Assembly: GCF_014076845.1 (NCBI RefSeq)
Contig: NZ_JACGUT010000075.1
Location: 62,001-126,000, forward strand
DNA from: Colwellia sp. MB3u-41
GTDB lineage: Bacteria > Pseudomonadota > Gammaproteobacteria > Enterobacterales > Alteromonadaceae
DNA: 64,000 nt
Direction: 5' to 3'
Made by a program: the position numbers and the translations under genes. The notes under the pieces are model-generated. The model was given only the letters and a program-made list of their open reading frames with translations. It searched no databases and was not told the DNA's origin. Shown in pieces: positions 56,777 through 64,000 of this stretch. Each line of letters opens with the position of its first letter. The stretch's first letter is position 1.

Positions 56777-59700
56777 TCATTTAAACCTTAAAGTGACATC
56801 TCCATCACCTAATAAAGTTTTCAATGCATGTAATAAAGGGTCTGCAGGCGTTACACGCCATTGTACGCCTAATTCTAGCATAGCTTTTGCTTCATCTCTT
56901 TGATAAAACAGGCGAACTGGGCATGTACCATCTTTGTACGGTGTTAATACATCAGTAAATTTGTCAATAAAACCTTCACCTGCCTTAGTTTTATTAACAT
57001 TTATATCAACTGAAGTAACATAATTCTCTCGAGCATCGGCAACAGTCATGATATCTCGAGCGGTCATTGTAATGCCTCCGGAGTATTCATCAAAGCTGAC
57101 CTGTCCGCTACACACTAAAATAGCATCGCTAATGAGCAATTCAGCAAATTTATCATAGTCATCAGGAAAGAGTCTAATATCCATTCGAGCACTTTTATCG
57201 TCAAGCGTAACCAATGCCCATCGTCTACCCCGTTTATTGACCATCACTCTTACGCCTAAGACCAAACCTACGGCAACGGTAGTTTTATCTTTGCTAGTTG
57301 GCTGCAAGCTTACTAAGCGCCCTGAGGCGTAGTACTTAATCTCACTTAAGAATCGATTAATGGGGTGGCCTGTTAGATATAGGCCCAGTGTCTCTTTTTC
57401 GCCATTAAGCCAAACTTCCTCTGCCCACATTGGCACATCTTTAAACGCTTGTCGGGTATCTTCTGGCTCTTCATTAATTAAGCCAAATAAATCATTTTGC
57501 CCAACCGCTTGTGCTTTTGCGTATTGATCTGCCGCTTTAATCGCTTCAGGTAACGTTTCAAATAAAACGGCTCGATTAGGCACTTCTTTGCCATTAATTA
57601 TTTTTTTCGGACCTAAGCTATCCATTGCCCCCGCTTTGACCAATTTTTCTAAGACACGCTTATTAATTTTTTTCAGATCAAGGCGAGCACAAAAATCAAA
57701 AAGGTCGCTAAATTCTCCCCCAAGCTCACGTGCAGCAATAATGGCTTCAATAGGCCCCTCTCCCACACCTTTTACTGCGCCGATACCATAAACAATTTGA
57801 TCTTGTTCGTTAACCGTAAATTTATATTGGCCAGCGTTGACATCCGGAGGGAGTAAATCGATGCCCATATTGCCACATTCATCAACGAGGGTAACAATTT
57901 TGTCAGTGTTGTCGATATCTGCTGACATTACCGCAGCCATAAAGGGGGCAGGAAAATGGGTCTTCATCCATAAGGTTTGATAAGAAACCAGTGCATAAGC
58001 CGCTGAATGCGATTTATTAAAACCATAACCAGCGAATTTTTCAACCAGATCGAAGATTTTCATGGCGAGTTCGCCATCAACACCACGGTCAATGGCACCT
58101 TGCTCAAAACCTGCACGTTGCTTCGCCATTTCTTCTGGCTTTTTCTTACCCATAGCACGGCGCAGCATATCGGCGCCACCTAACGAGTAACCAGCCAATA
58201 CTTGTGCAATTTGCATTACCTGCTCTTGGTATAAAATAATACCGTAAGTGGGTTCAAGAATAGGTTTTAAATCAATATGCTGCCATGTAGCATCGGGGTA
58301 GCTAACGACTTCACGACCGTGTTTACGTTCGATAAAGTTATCAACCATGCCTGACTGCAGTGGGCCAGGTCTAAAGAGTGCCACAAGCGCGATAATATCT
58401 TCAAAGCAATCAGGTTTTAGTTTAGCAATAAGCGATTTCATACCACTAGACTCAAGCTGGAAAACAGCCGTTGTTTCTGACCTCAATAACACCTTAAAGC
58501 TAGCGGGGTCTTCTAATGGGATGCGCGAAATATCGATAGGTGCTTTGCCTTCCTTTAACAACTTTACATCGGCCATTTCAATAGCCCACTGTAAAATGGT
58601 TAACGTTCTAAGCCCTAGAAAGTCAAACTTGACTAACCCCGCATCTTCAACATCATTTTTATCAAACTGTGTGACCGGATTCTTACCTTCGTCGTCACAA
58701 TAAAGTGGCGCAAAATCTGTGATGGTTGTTGGTGAAATAACAACTCCACCAGCATGTTTACCCGCATTACGTGTTGTACCTTCTAAAATACGACACATAT
58801 CAATTAGATCTTTTACCTCAGAGTCTTGCGCATAAGCTTCAGGTAATTTTGGCTCTTCCTCGAAAGCTTTCGCTAAAGTCATTCCCGGTGTTGGCGGAAT
58901 AAGTTTTGAAATACGGTCAACAAAACCATAAGGATGGCCAAGTACACGGCCAACATCTCGAATAACCGCTTTTGCTGCCATCGTACCAAAGGTGATAATT
59001 TGCGACACCGCATCACGGCCATAAAGTTCAGCAACGTGGTCGATCACTTCATCTCGTCTGTCCATACAGAAATCGATATCAAAATCGGGCATTGATACAC
59101 GTTCAGGATTCAAGAAACGTTCAAAAAGTAAGTCGTATTCAAGGGGATCTAAGTCAGTGATTTTTTGTGCATAGGCTACGAGTGATCCAGCACCAGAACC
59201 ACGACCGGGGCCAACAGGAATGTTGTTATCTTTACTCCACTGAATGAACTCCATGACGATCAAGAAATAACCGGGAAAACCCATATTATTTACAACTTTA
59301 AGCTCAATGGCTAAACGTTCATCGTAAGGTTTACGGTTTTCAGCAAAGTCTGGCGAATCTTTATCGAATAAGGTTTCTAAACGGTCTTGTAGGCCTTCTT
59401 CTGATACTTTAACGAGGTAATCTTCTATCGATAAACCTTCAGTGGGAAAGTCTGGTAAAACATATTCACCAAGCCTTACAGTAACATTACAGCGTTTAGC
59501 GATTTCTACGGTATTTTCAAGAGCCTCAGGAATATCGGAAAATAATTCACACATTTCCTCTTCACTACGAAGGTATTGTTCTTGAGAATATTTTTTAGGG
59601 CGTCGTTTATCATTAAGCGTAAAACCATCATGTATGGCAACACGTATTTCATGGGCATCAAATCGCTTCGGAGAAATAAACATCACTTCATTGGTAGCAA

Positions 59701-60346
59701 CCACTGGGAGTGATACCCTTTCGGCAAGCTCTACCGCTAAATGAATATAGTTTTCTTCATTTTCTCTATTGGTTCTGATCAATTCAAGGTAAAAGCAGTT
59801 AGGAAAATACTGTTGATAAAAGTCAACCATTTGCTCAACAAGATCAGTATTTCCTTTAATTAACGCTTTACCAATATCACCTTCGCGACCAGCCGATAAT
59901 AGAATTAACCCTGGCGCATATTTAATCAACCAAAGCTTATCGATAACCGCTTTGCCTTGAATGTGACCGCGAAGATAGGCTTGAGAAATAAGTTCGGTTA
60001 AATTTTTATAACCGACATTATCTGTCGCTAAGACAACAATGCGAAAAAGTTCATTTTCTAACTCTTCACTTTTCACCCAGAAATCACAGCCAATAATAGG
60101 CTTAATACCCGCACCATGAGCAGCATGATAATACTTAACCAAACCACAAAGGTTGGTTTGGTCAGTAAGTGCAATGGCTGGCATTCCTAAATCGGCCGCT
60201 GTAGCGATAATAGGTTTTACTTTATTCAAACCGTCACACATTGAATAGTCACTGTGCACGCGTAAATGAATAAACTTGGGTTGAGGCCCAGGCTGAACGA
60301 TTTCTTGCGCTAAATCATTAATCTCAACTAATGCTTGTTCAGACAT
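56777..60346 (-). CDS. dnaE: DNA polymerase III alpha subunit
   Basis: A 1189-residue replicative polymerase. The N-terminal PHP domain ([18 protein letters not shown]) precedes the polymerase core, with [20 protein letters not shown] and catalytic [15 protein letters not shown] near residue 419, and [20 protein letters not shown]. An OB-fold and the tau-binding end follow. I chose the ATG at 60346: it overlaps the rnhB stop (TAATG) with CAGGTGA upstream; a GTG two codons earlier is less likely. Overlap with rnhB implies coupled translation. Confidence 0.97.
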   Translation of the reverse strand: MSEQALVEINDLAQEIVQPGPQPKFIHLRVHSDYSMCDGLNKVKPIIATAADLGMPAIALTDQTNLCGLVKYYHAAHGAGIKPIIGCDFWVKSEELENELFRIVVLATDNVGYKNLTELISQAYLRGHIQGKAVIDKLWLIKYAPGLILLSAGREGDIGKALIKGNTDLVEQMVDFYQQYFPNCFYLELIRTNRENEENYIHLAVELAERVSLPVVATNEVMFISPKRFDAHEIRVAIHDGFTLNDKRRPKKYSQEQYLRSEEEMCELFSDIPEALENTVEIAKRCNVTVRLGEYVLPDFPTEGLSIEDYLVKVSEEGLQDRLETLFDKDSPDFAENRKPYDERLAIELKVVNNMGFPGYFLIVMEFIQWSKDNNIPVGPGRGSGAGSLVAYAQKITDLDPLEYDLLFERFLNPERVSMPDFDIDFCMDRRDEVIDHVAELYGRDAVSQIITFGTMAAKAVIRDVGRVLGHPYGFVDRISKLIPPTPGMTLAKAFEEEPKLPEAYAQDSEVKDLIDMCRILEGTTRNAGKHAGGVVISPTTITDFAPLYCDDEGKNPVTQFDKNDVEDAGLVKFDFLGLRTLTILQWAIEMADVKLLKEGKAPIDISRIPLEDPASFKVLLRSETTAVFQLESSGMKSLIAKLKPDCFEDIIALVALFRPGPLQSGMVDNFIERKHGREVVSYPDATWQHIDLKPILEPTYGIILYQEQVMQIAQVLAGYSLGGADMLRRAMGKKKPEEMAKQRAGFEQGAIDRGVDGELAMKIFDLVEKFAGYGFNKSHSAAYALVSYQTLWMKTHFPAPFMAAVMSADIDNTDKIVTLVDECGNMGIDLLPPDVNAGQYKFTVNEQDQIVYGIGAVKGVGEGPIEAIIAARELGGEFSDLFDFCARLDLKKINKRVLEKLVKAGAMDSLGPKKIINGKEVPNRAVLFETLPEAIKAADQYAKAQAVGQNDLFGLINEEPEDTRQAFKDVPMWAEEVWLNGEKETLGLYLTGHPINRFLSEIKYYASGRLVSLQPTSKDKTTVAVGLVLGVRVMVNKRGRRWALVTLDDKSARMDIRLFPDDYDKFAELLISDAILVCSGQVSFDEYSGGITMTARDIMTVADARENYVTSVDINVNKTKAGEGFIDKFTDVLTPYKDGTCPVRLFYQRDEAKAMLELGVQWRVTPADPLLHALKTLLGDGDVTLRFK

Positions 60347-61071
60347 TAGCACGTCACCTGAGTTGTATCTGCTTTGGTTTTAGTAGGTAAAACACCTTGC
60401 ATAGCAATAACCTGTGCTACTGGTTTAAAGCTGGCACGGTAACAATCAAGTACACCATGCTCTACAATTTTTTCTAAGTGCGCTTTCGTTGGGTAGCCTT
60501 TATGCTTAGCAAAGCCATACTCAGGATGTAATTCATCTAAAGCAAACATCTCATCGTCTCGCACTACTTTTGCAATTATTGATGCCGCACTTATTTCACT
60601 AACCCGATCATCACCTTTAACGACTGATTGGCTAGCAATATTACCATCCGCCTGCATAAAAATAGGGCAACGATTACCATCAACTAAAACGTAATCGGGT
60701 GTTACTGATAAGTCTTGTACTGCTCGTTGCATCGCTAACATAGTTGCGTGCAAAATGTTGAGTGTGTCTATTTCTTCGGGGGTGGCTCGCCCAACAGCCC
60801 AAGCAATCGCTTTTTCTTTTATTTCAACAAAAAGGAGTTGGCGCTTTTTTTCGGATAGTTTCTTTGAATCCATCAACCCTTCAATAGGGTTTTCTGGATC
60901 AAGTATCACCGCAGCAGTAACTACATCACCGACTAGAGGCCCACGACCAACTTCATCAACACCGGCAATACAATAGGCAATGGGGTATTCAAAAGGAGCG
61001 AAAACTTTTTTTGGTTTTGCCACTATTTTATTTTTTGTTATATTTGTTTCAACGGCGGTCTCATTACTCAT
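60346..61071 (-). CDS. rnhB: ribonuclease HII
   Basis: A 241-residue RNase HII that removes ribonucleotides from DNA and RNA-DNA hybrids. [20 protein letters not shown] carries the first catalytic Asp-Glu pair, [20 protein letters not shown] the third acidic residue, and [13 protein letters not shown] the C-terminal block. An N-terminal extension of about 35 polar residues is longer than in E. coli RnhB (198). It overlaps lpxB by 4 nt (ATGA) and dnaE by 1 nt. Confidence 0.95.
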   Translation of the reverse strand: MSNETAVETNITKNKIVAKPKKVFAPFEYPIAYCIAGVDEVGRGPLVGDVVTAAVILDPENPIEGLMDSKKLSEKKRQLLFVEIKEKAIAWAVGRATPEEIDTLNILHATMLAMQRAVQDLSVTPDYVLVDGNRCPIFMQADGNIASQSVVKGDDRVSEISAASIIAKVVRDDEMFALDELHPEYGFAKHKGYPTKAHLEKIVEHGVLDCYRASFKPVAQVIAMQGVLPTKTKADTTQVTC

Positions 61072-62270
61072 TTTAACATTAGGTCCATAACCGCTTTCGC
61101 CGCTTGTTTACTCGCATTTTGCTTTAACGCAAGATGGATGTTTATATATTCATCTTCAAGCGAAGTTTGGTCTTGATATAGACGTTCTTTGACTAACGGT
61201 ACTATATTATCAACGCTAACTTTACTTTGAAGTAATTCAGGTACAAGTGACTTTTTTGTCAATAAATTAGGCAATGAAAACCACTCTAATTTTACCAAAC
61301 CTTTAAACATGTGATACGTAAATGCATTGAATTTATAGCAAATGACCATTGGCCGCTTAACCAGCGCTGCTTCAAGCGTTACAGTACCTGAAGCCATTAA
61401 TAAGCAATCACTTGCCGCCATAACTTGCTGAGTTTTATGGGTAATAATAGTAACTGGCAAATGGGGTGCTATATTTTTCTTCAGTTGTTTAAATTGTTCG
61501 GCTCTCTTTTCACTGATCATGGGTACAACGAACTGTAAATCAGGGTCTTGTTCAAAAAGTTGCTCAGCAGAAAGTAAAAAAGGCTCAGTTAAACGAGATA
61601 ATTCACCCGCACGACTGCCAGGCATAAGCGCAAGTATTTTTTTGTTAACAGGTAAATTAAGCGCTTGTCTTGCTTCAACTTTATCTGAGGTAAACGGAAT
61701 ATCATCAGCAAGCGGGTGACCAACAAAAGTACAAGGTACTTCATATTTATCGTAAAAATCTTTTTCAAACGGTAATAACGACAACACCATATCGGTGGCA
61801 GCTTCAATTTTAAAAATACGTTTTTCACGCCACGCCCAAACCGATGGGCTAACATAATGGACTGTTTTAATACCGGCTTTTTTTAATTGTCTTTCTAAAC
61901 GCAAGTTAAAGTCTGGTGCGTCGATACCAATAAAAACATCAGGCTTATGATCAATAAACTGTTCAGCTAAACGGTCTTTGACATGAAATAAGCGTTTCAG
62001 ACGACCTAACACTTCAAAAATACCCATCACTGAAAGTTCATCCATTTCAAATAAACTTTCAAAGCCCAACGATTGCATTTTAGGGCCTCCAATACCAATA
62101 AATTTAGCATTGGGATAAACACACATTAATGAAGTCATTAAGCCGGCACCCAGTGTATCGCCAGAATGTTCACCGACAACAATGCCAAAGACGGGGGATT
62201 GCTCAGCAGTCGAGTCATTCATTGTTGATGCTGTTGGGAGGTTAGCTTGGTTTTCTACTGTTTGGGTCAT
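61068..62270 (-). CDS. lpxB: lipid-A-disaccharide synthase
   Basis: A 400-residue GT19 glycosyltransferase joining UDP-2,3-diacylglucosamine and lipid [20 protein letters not shown] near residue 28, [44 protein letters not shown] and [20 protein letters not shown] are the family blocks. An N-terminal 25-residue polar tail is longer than usual. It starts 35 bp after lpxA and overlaps rnhB. Confidence 0.97.
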   Translation of the reverse strand: MTQTVENQANLPTASTMNDSTAEQSPVFGIVVGEHSGDTLGAGLMTSLMCVYPNAKFIGIGGPKMQSLGFESLFEMDELSVMGIFEVLGRLKRLFHVKDRLAEQFIDHKPDVFIGIDAPDFNLRLERQLKKAGIKTVHYVSPSVWAWREKRIFKIEAATDMVLSLLPFEKDFYDKYEVPCTFVGHPLADDIPFTSDKVEARQALNLPVNKKILALMPGSRAGELSRLTEPFLLSAEQLFEQDPDLQFVVPMISEKRAEQFKQLKKNIAPHLPVTIITHKTQQVMAASDCLLMASGTVTLEAALVKRPMVICYKFNAFTYHMFKGLVKLEWFSLPNLLTKKSLVPELLQSKVSVDNIVPLVKERLYQDQTSLEDEYINIHLALKQNASKQAAKAVMDLMLK

Positions 62271-62305
62271 TAACGTTTACTCTACTACTTTTTAAAAAAT
62301 TACTT

Positions 62306-63097
62306 CTAACGGGCAATACCACGACTAGAGTTTTTAATAAACTCGGCAAAAAAAGTTAACTCGGGCATATCATCTGCTAATGCTGCAACGTTAACTAAAG
62401 CTTCGTTAACATTTAAACCTTTGCGGTAGATTTCTTTATAAGCACGCTTGATGGTTAAGATAACATTTTTATCAAAACCGCGACGTTTTAGCCCTTCTGA
62501 ATTCAAACCAAAGGGGGAAGCCGGTTGACCAGAAACCATCAAGTATGGCGGAATATCTTTTAATACAAGTGCGTTTGCCGCAACGAAACTATGCGCGCCA
62601 ATATGACAAAACTGATGAACACCTGTCATACCACCTAAAATAGCGTAATCACCAACGTGTACATGCCCAGCAATAGAAGCATTATTCGCTAAAATACAAT
62701 GATTACCCACGACACAATCATGTGCCACATGGGTGTAAGCCATAAATAAGTTTTTACTGCCTATTTGCGTTAAGCTGTTATCTTGGATTGTGCCACGATG
62801 AACCGTACATGATTCGCGGAAGATATTGTTATTGCCGATGATTAATTCGGTTTTTTCACCCGCATATTTTAAATCTTGGCAGTCTTCACCAATACTGGCA
62901 AATTGGAAAAAATGATTACCTTCACCAATTTTCGTGGGTCCTTTGATAACCACATGAGAATTAATCACACAGTTGTCGCCAATAACAACATCCTTGGCAA
63001 TATAAGTCCAAGGACCAATGCTCACATTATTTCCGATACAGGCACCTTCTTCTATAATTGCCTGTGGATGAATTAAACTCTCGTTGTTGGAAATCAC
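62306..63097 (-). CDS. lpxA: UDP-N-acetylglucosamine acyltransferase
   Basis: A 263-residue left-handed beta-helix trimer that adds the first 3-hydroxyacyl chain to UDP-GlcNAc. Hexapeptide repeats fill residues 10-185, the catalytic His lies in YTHVAHDCVVGN, and the C-terminal helices end VAALADDMPELTFFAEFI. The start is GTG at 63097, three bases after fabZ, with AGAGTGG upstream inside fabZ. Confidence 0.97.
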   Translation of the reverse strand: MISNNESLIHPQAIIEEGACIGNNVSIGPWTYIAKDVVIGDNCVINSHVVIKGPTKIGEGNHFFQFASIGEDCQDLKYAGEKTELIIGNNNIFRESCTVHRGTIQDNSLTQIGSKNLFMAYTHVAHDCVVGNHCILANNASIAGHVHVGDYAILGGMTGVHQFCHIGAHSFVAANALVLKDIPPYLMVSGQPASPFGLNSEGLKRRGFDKNVILTIKRAYKEIYRKGLNVNEALVNVAALADDMPELTFFAEFIKNSSRGIAR

Positions 63098-63100
63098 AAT

Positions 63101-63553
63101 TTATACCACTCTTCTTGCACACATAAGTTCAGCAGAACACACAACTTTTCCTTCAACCCTAGCTTCGCCATAAAACTTCCACATACCTCGGCGTTCTTTT
63201 AAGAATTCAACATGCAAGTGCATAGTGTCGCCAGGCACAACTGATTTCTTAAACTTTGCTTTATCAATAGAGGCAAATAAGTACATTTCATTTTCATCAC
63301 GGCCATCCGTGCTTTTAAAGCCCAAGAGACCCGTTGCTTGTGCTAAAGCTTCAAGGATCATCACTCCTGGGAAAATAGGAAGATCAGGAAAGTGACCATT
63401 AAACACAGGTTCGTTAATGCTGACATTTTTAATAGCGTGCAATGTTTTCATTGGTTGATAATCTAAAACGCGATCAACCAATAACATTGGATAACGGTGT
63501 GGCAGTAATGCTTTGATTTCTGCAATTTCAATGGTGTTTTTTGCTAATTCCAA
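63101..63553 (-). CDS. fabZ: (3R)-hydroxyacyl-ACP dehydratase FabZ
   Basis: A 150-residue hot-dog-fold dehydratase. [20 protein letters not shown] near the N-terminus and [20 protein letters not shown] with the catalytic His and Glu are diagnostic. There is no ATG. A TTG at 63553 ([14 protein letters not shown]) has AAAGGA at good spacing and fits the family length; a TTG at 63571 would add six residues and overlap lpxD. Joint location with lpxA ties fatty-acid elongation to lipid A acyl supply. Confidence 0.95.
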   Translation of the reverse strand: MELAKNTIEIAEIKALLPHRYPMLLVDRVLDYQPMKTLHAIKNVSINEPVFNGHFPDLPIFPGVMILEALAQATGLLGFKSTDGRDENEMYLFASIDKAKFKKSVVPGDTMHLHVEFLKERRGMWKFYGEARVEGKVVCSAELMCARRVV

Positions 63554-63557
63554 CGGA

Positions 63558-64000
63558 CTATTCCTTTTCAATAATGTTGTTTAAGTGCTCAATTTCATGC
63601 TCTGCACTTTTGATACGCTTAAGTATACTTTCTAACTTACGAATTCTTGCATTATTTTTATTCCACTCTTTATTCGTTTGACACGGCATGCCAGAAGAAT
63701 AAACACCGGGTTCATTAATATTTTTTGTCACCATACTCATGCCAGTAAAAACACAACCGTCACCAATTTCTATATGACCATTGATACCAACTAGGCCGGC
63801 TATTACACAATTTTTTCCAATCGTTGTACTGCCTGCAATAACACTACAAGCTGCCATCGCGGTGTTTTCACCGATAACGACATTATGAGCAATTTGAATT
63901 TGGTTATCTAAAATAACACCATTTTTAATAACCGTGTCTTCTAACGCGCCACGGTCTATTGTTGTGCTAGCACCAATTTCGACGTTGTCACCAATAATAA
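63558..64000 (-). CDS. lpxD: UDP-3-O-(3-hydroxymyristoyl)glucosamine N-acyltransferase (partial, N-terminus outside window)
   Basis: An open frame runs from the window edge to a stop at 63558-63560, giving the last 147 codons. Hexapeptide repeats with [40 protein letters not shown] (containing the catalytic His) and [20 protein letters not shown] are LpxD-type. It ends with a long charged helix ([20 protein letters not shown]) that carries the acyl carrier protein site in LpxD. It is the first gene here of the lpxD-fabZ-lpxA-lpxB-rnhB-dnaE cluster. Its start lies beyond base 64000. Confidence 0.94.
   Translation of the reverse strand, partial: IIGDNVEIGASTTIDRGALEDTVIKNGVILDNQIQIAHNVVIGENTAMAACSVIAGSTTIGKNCVIAGLVGINGHIEIGDGCVFTGMSMVTKNINEPGVYSSGMPCQTNKEWNKNNARIRKLESILKRIKSAEHEIEHLNNIIEKE

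Overview
The window reads as chromosome of a low-GC marine gammaproteobacterium of the Alteromonadales, most like Colwellia or a close relative. This rests on the gene orders yciO-rnm/trp operon and lpxD-fabZ-lpxA-lpxB-rnhB-dnaE-accA-tilS, the fused trpCF, the protein families present and the AT-rich spacers. No rRNA, tRNA or CRISPR array was seen.

Layout. 1-1231 (-): end of yciO, then rnm. 1280-8487 (+): complete trp operon E-G-D-CF-B-A behind an attenuator. 8646-13400 (-): glnS, a DUF885 lipoprotein, a YehS-like protein. 13580-20270: mfd, csiV-like gene, DUF1244 gene, a small basic protein, rsuA. 20616-28643: two large hybrid histidine kinases around a LysE exporter, a Mpo1-like gene and a decayed XRE-regulator/membrane-protein pair. 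About 28745-35950: an accessory patch. 36073-42196: SNF transporter, diguanylate cyclase, rmuC, a small protein and class I fumarase. 42365-54035: pabB, nudL, sdaA, cysB, yaeQ, M28 peptidase, GNAT, ICMT-like, PhnA and sstT. 54144-64000 (-): tilS, accA, dnaE, rnhB, lpxB, lpxA, fabZ, lpxD (open at the window edge).

The accessory patch is the most unusual part. A voltage-gated cation channel gene on the minus strand appears cut in two: voltage sensor to selectivity filter at about 35563-35950, and the rest (S6 and C-terminus) at about 28745-29006. The halves join in register at the filter, so about 6.56 kb (29007-35562) looks inserted into one ancestral gene. That segment carries an intact paralogue of the channel on the other strand, a PEP-CTERM protein gene, and wreckage of an AAA ATPase, an IS4-family transposase and other genes, plus several perfect inverted repeats.

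Regulation. The trp leader can be read in full: a short peptide with tandem Trp codons, an antiterminator and a terminator with interchangeable strands, and then a second Trp-rich small ORF just before trpE. Chorismate is drawn on by both trpEG (tryptophan) and pabB (folate). The 3' cluster joins lipid A synthesis (lpxD, lpxA, lpxB), fatty acid synthesis (fabZ, accA) and replication (dnaE, rnhB). Many genes end at clear intrinsic terminators, several bidirectional between convergent genes.
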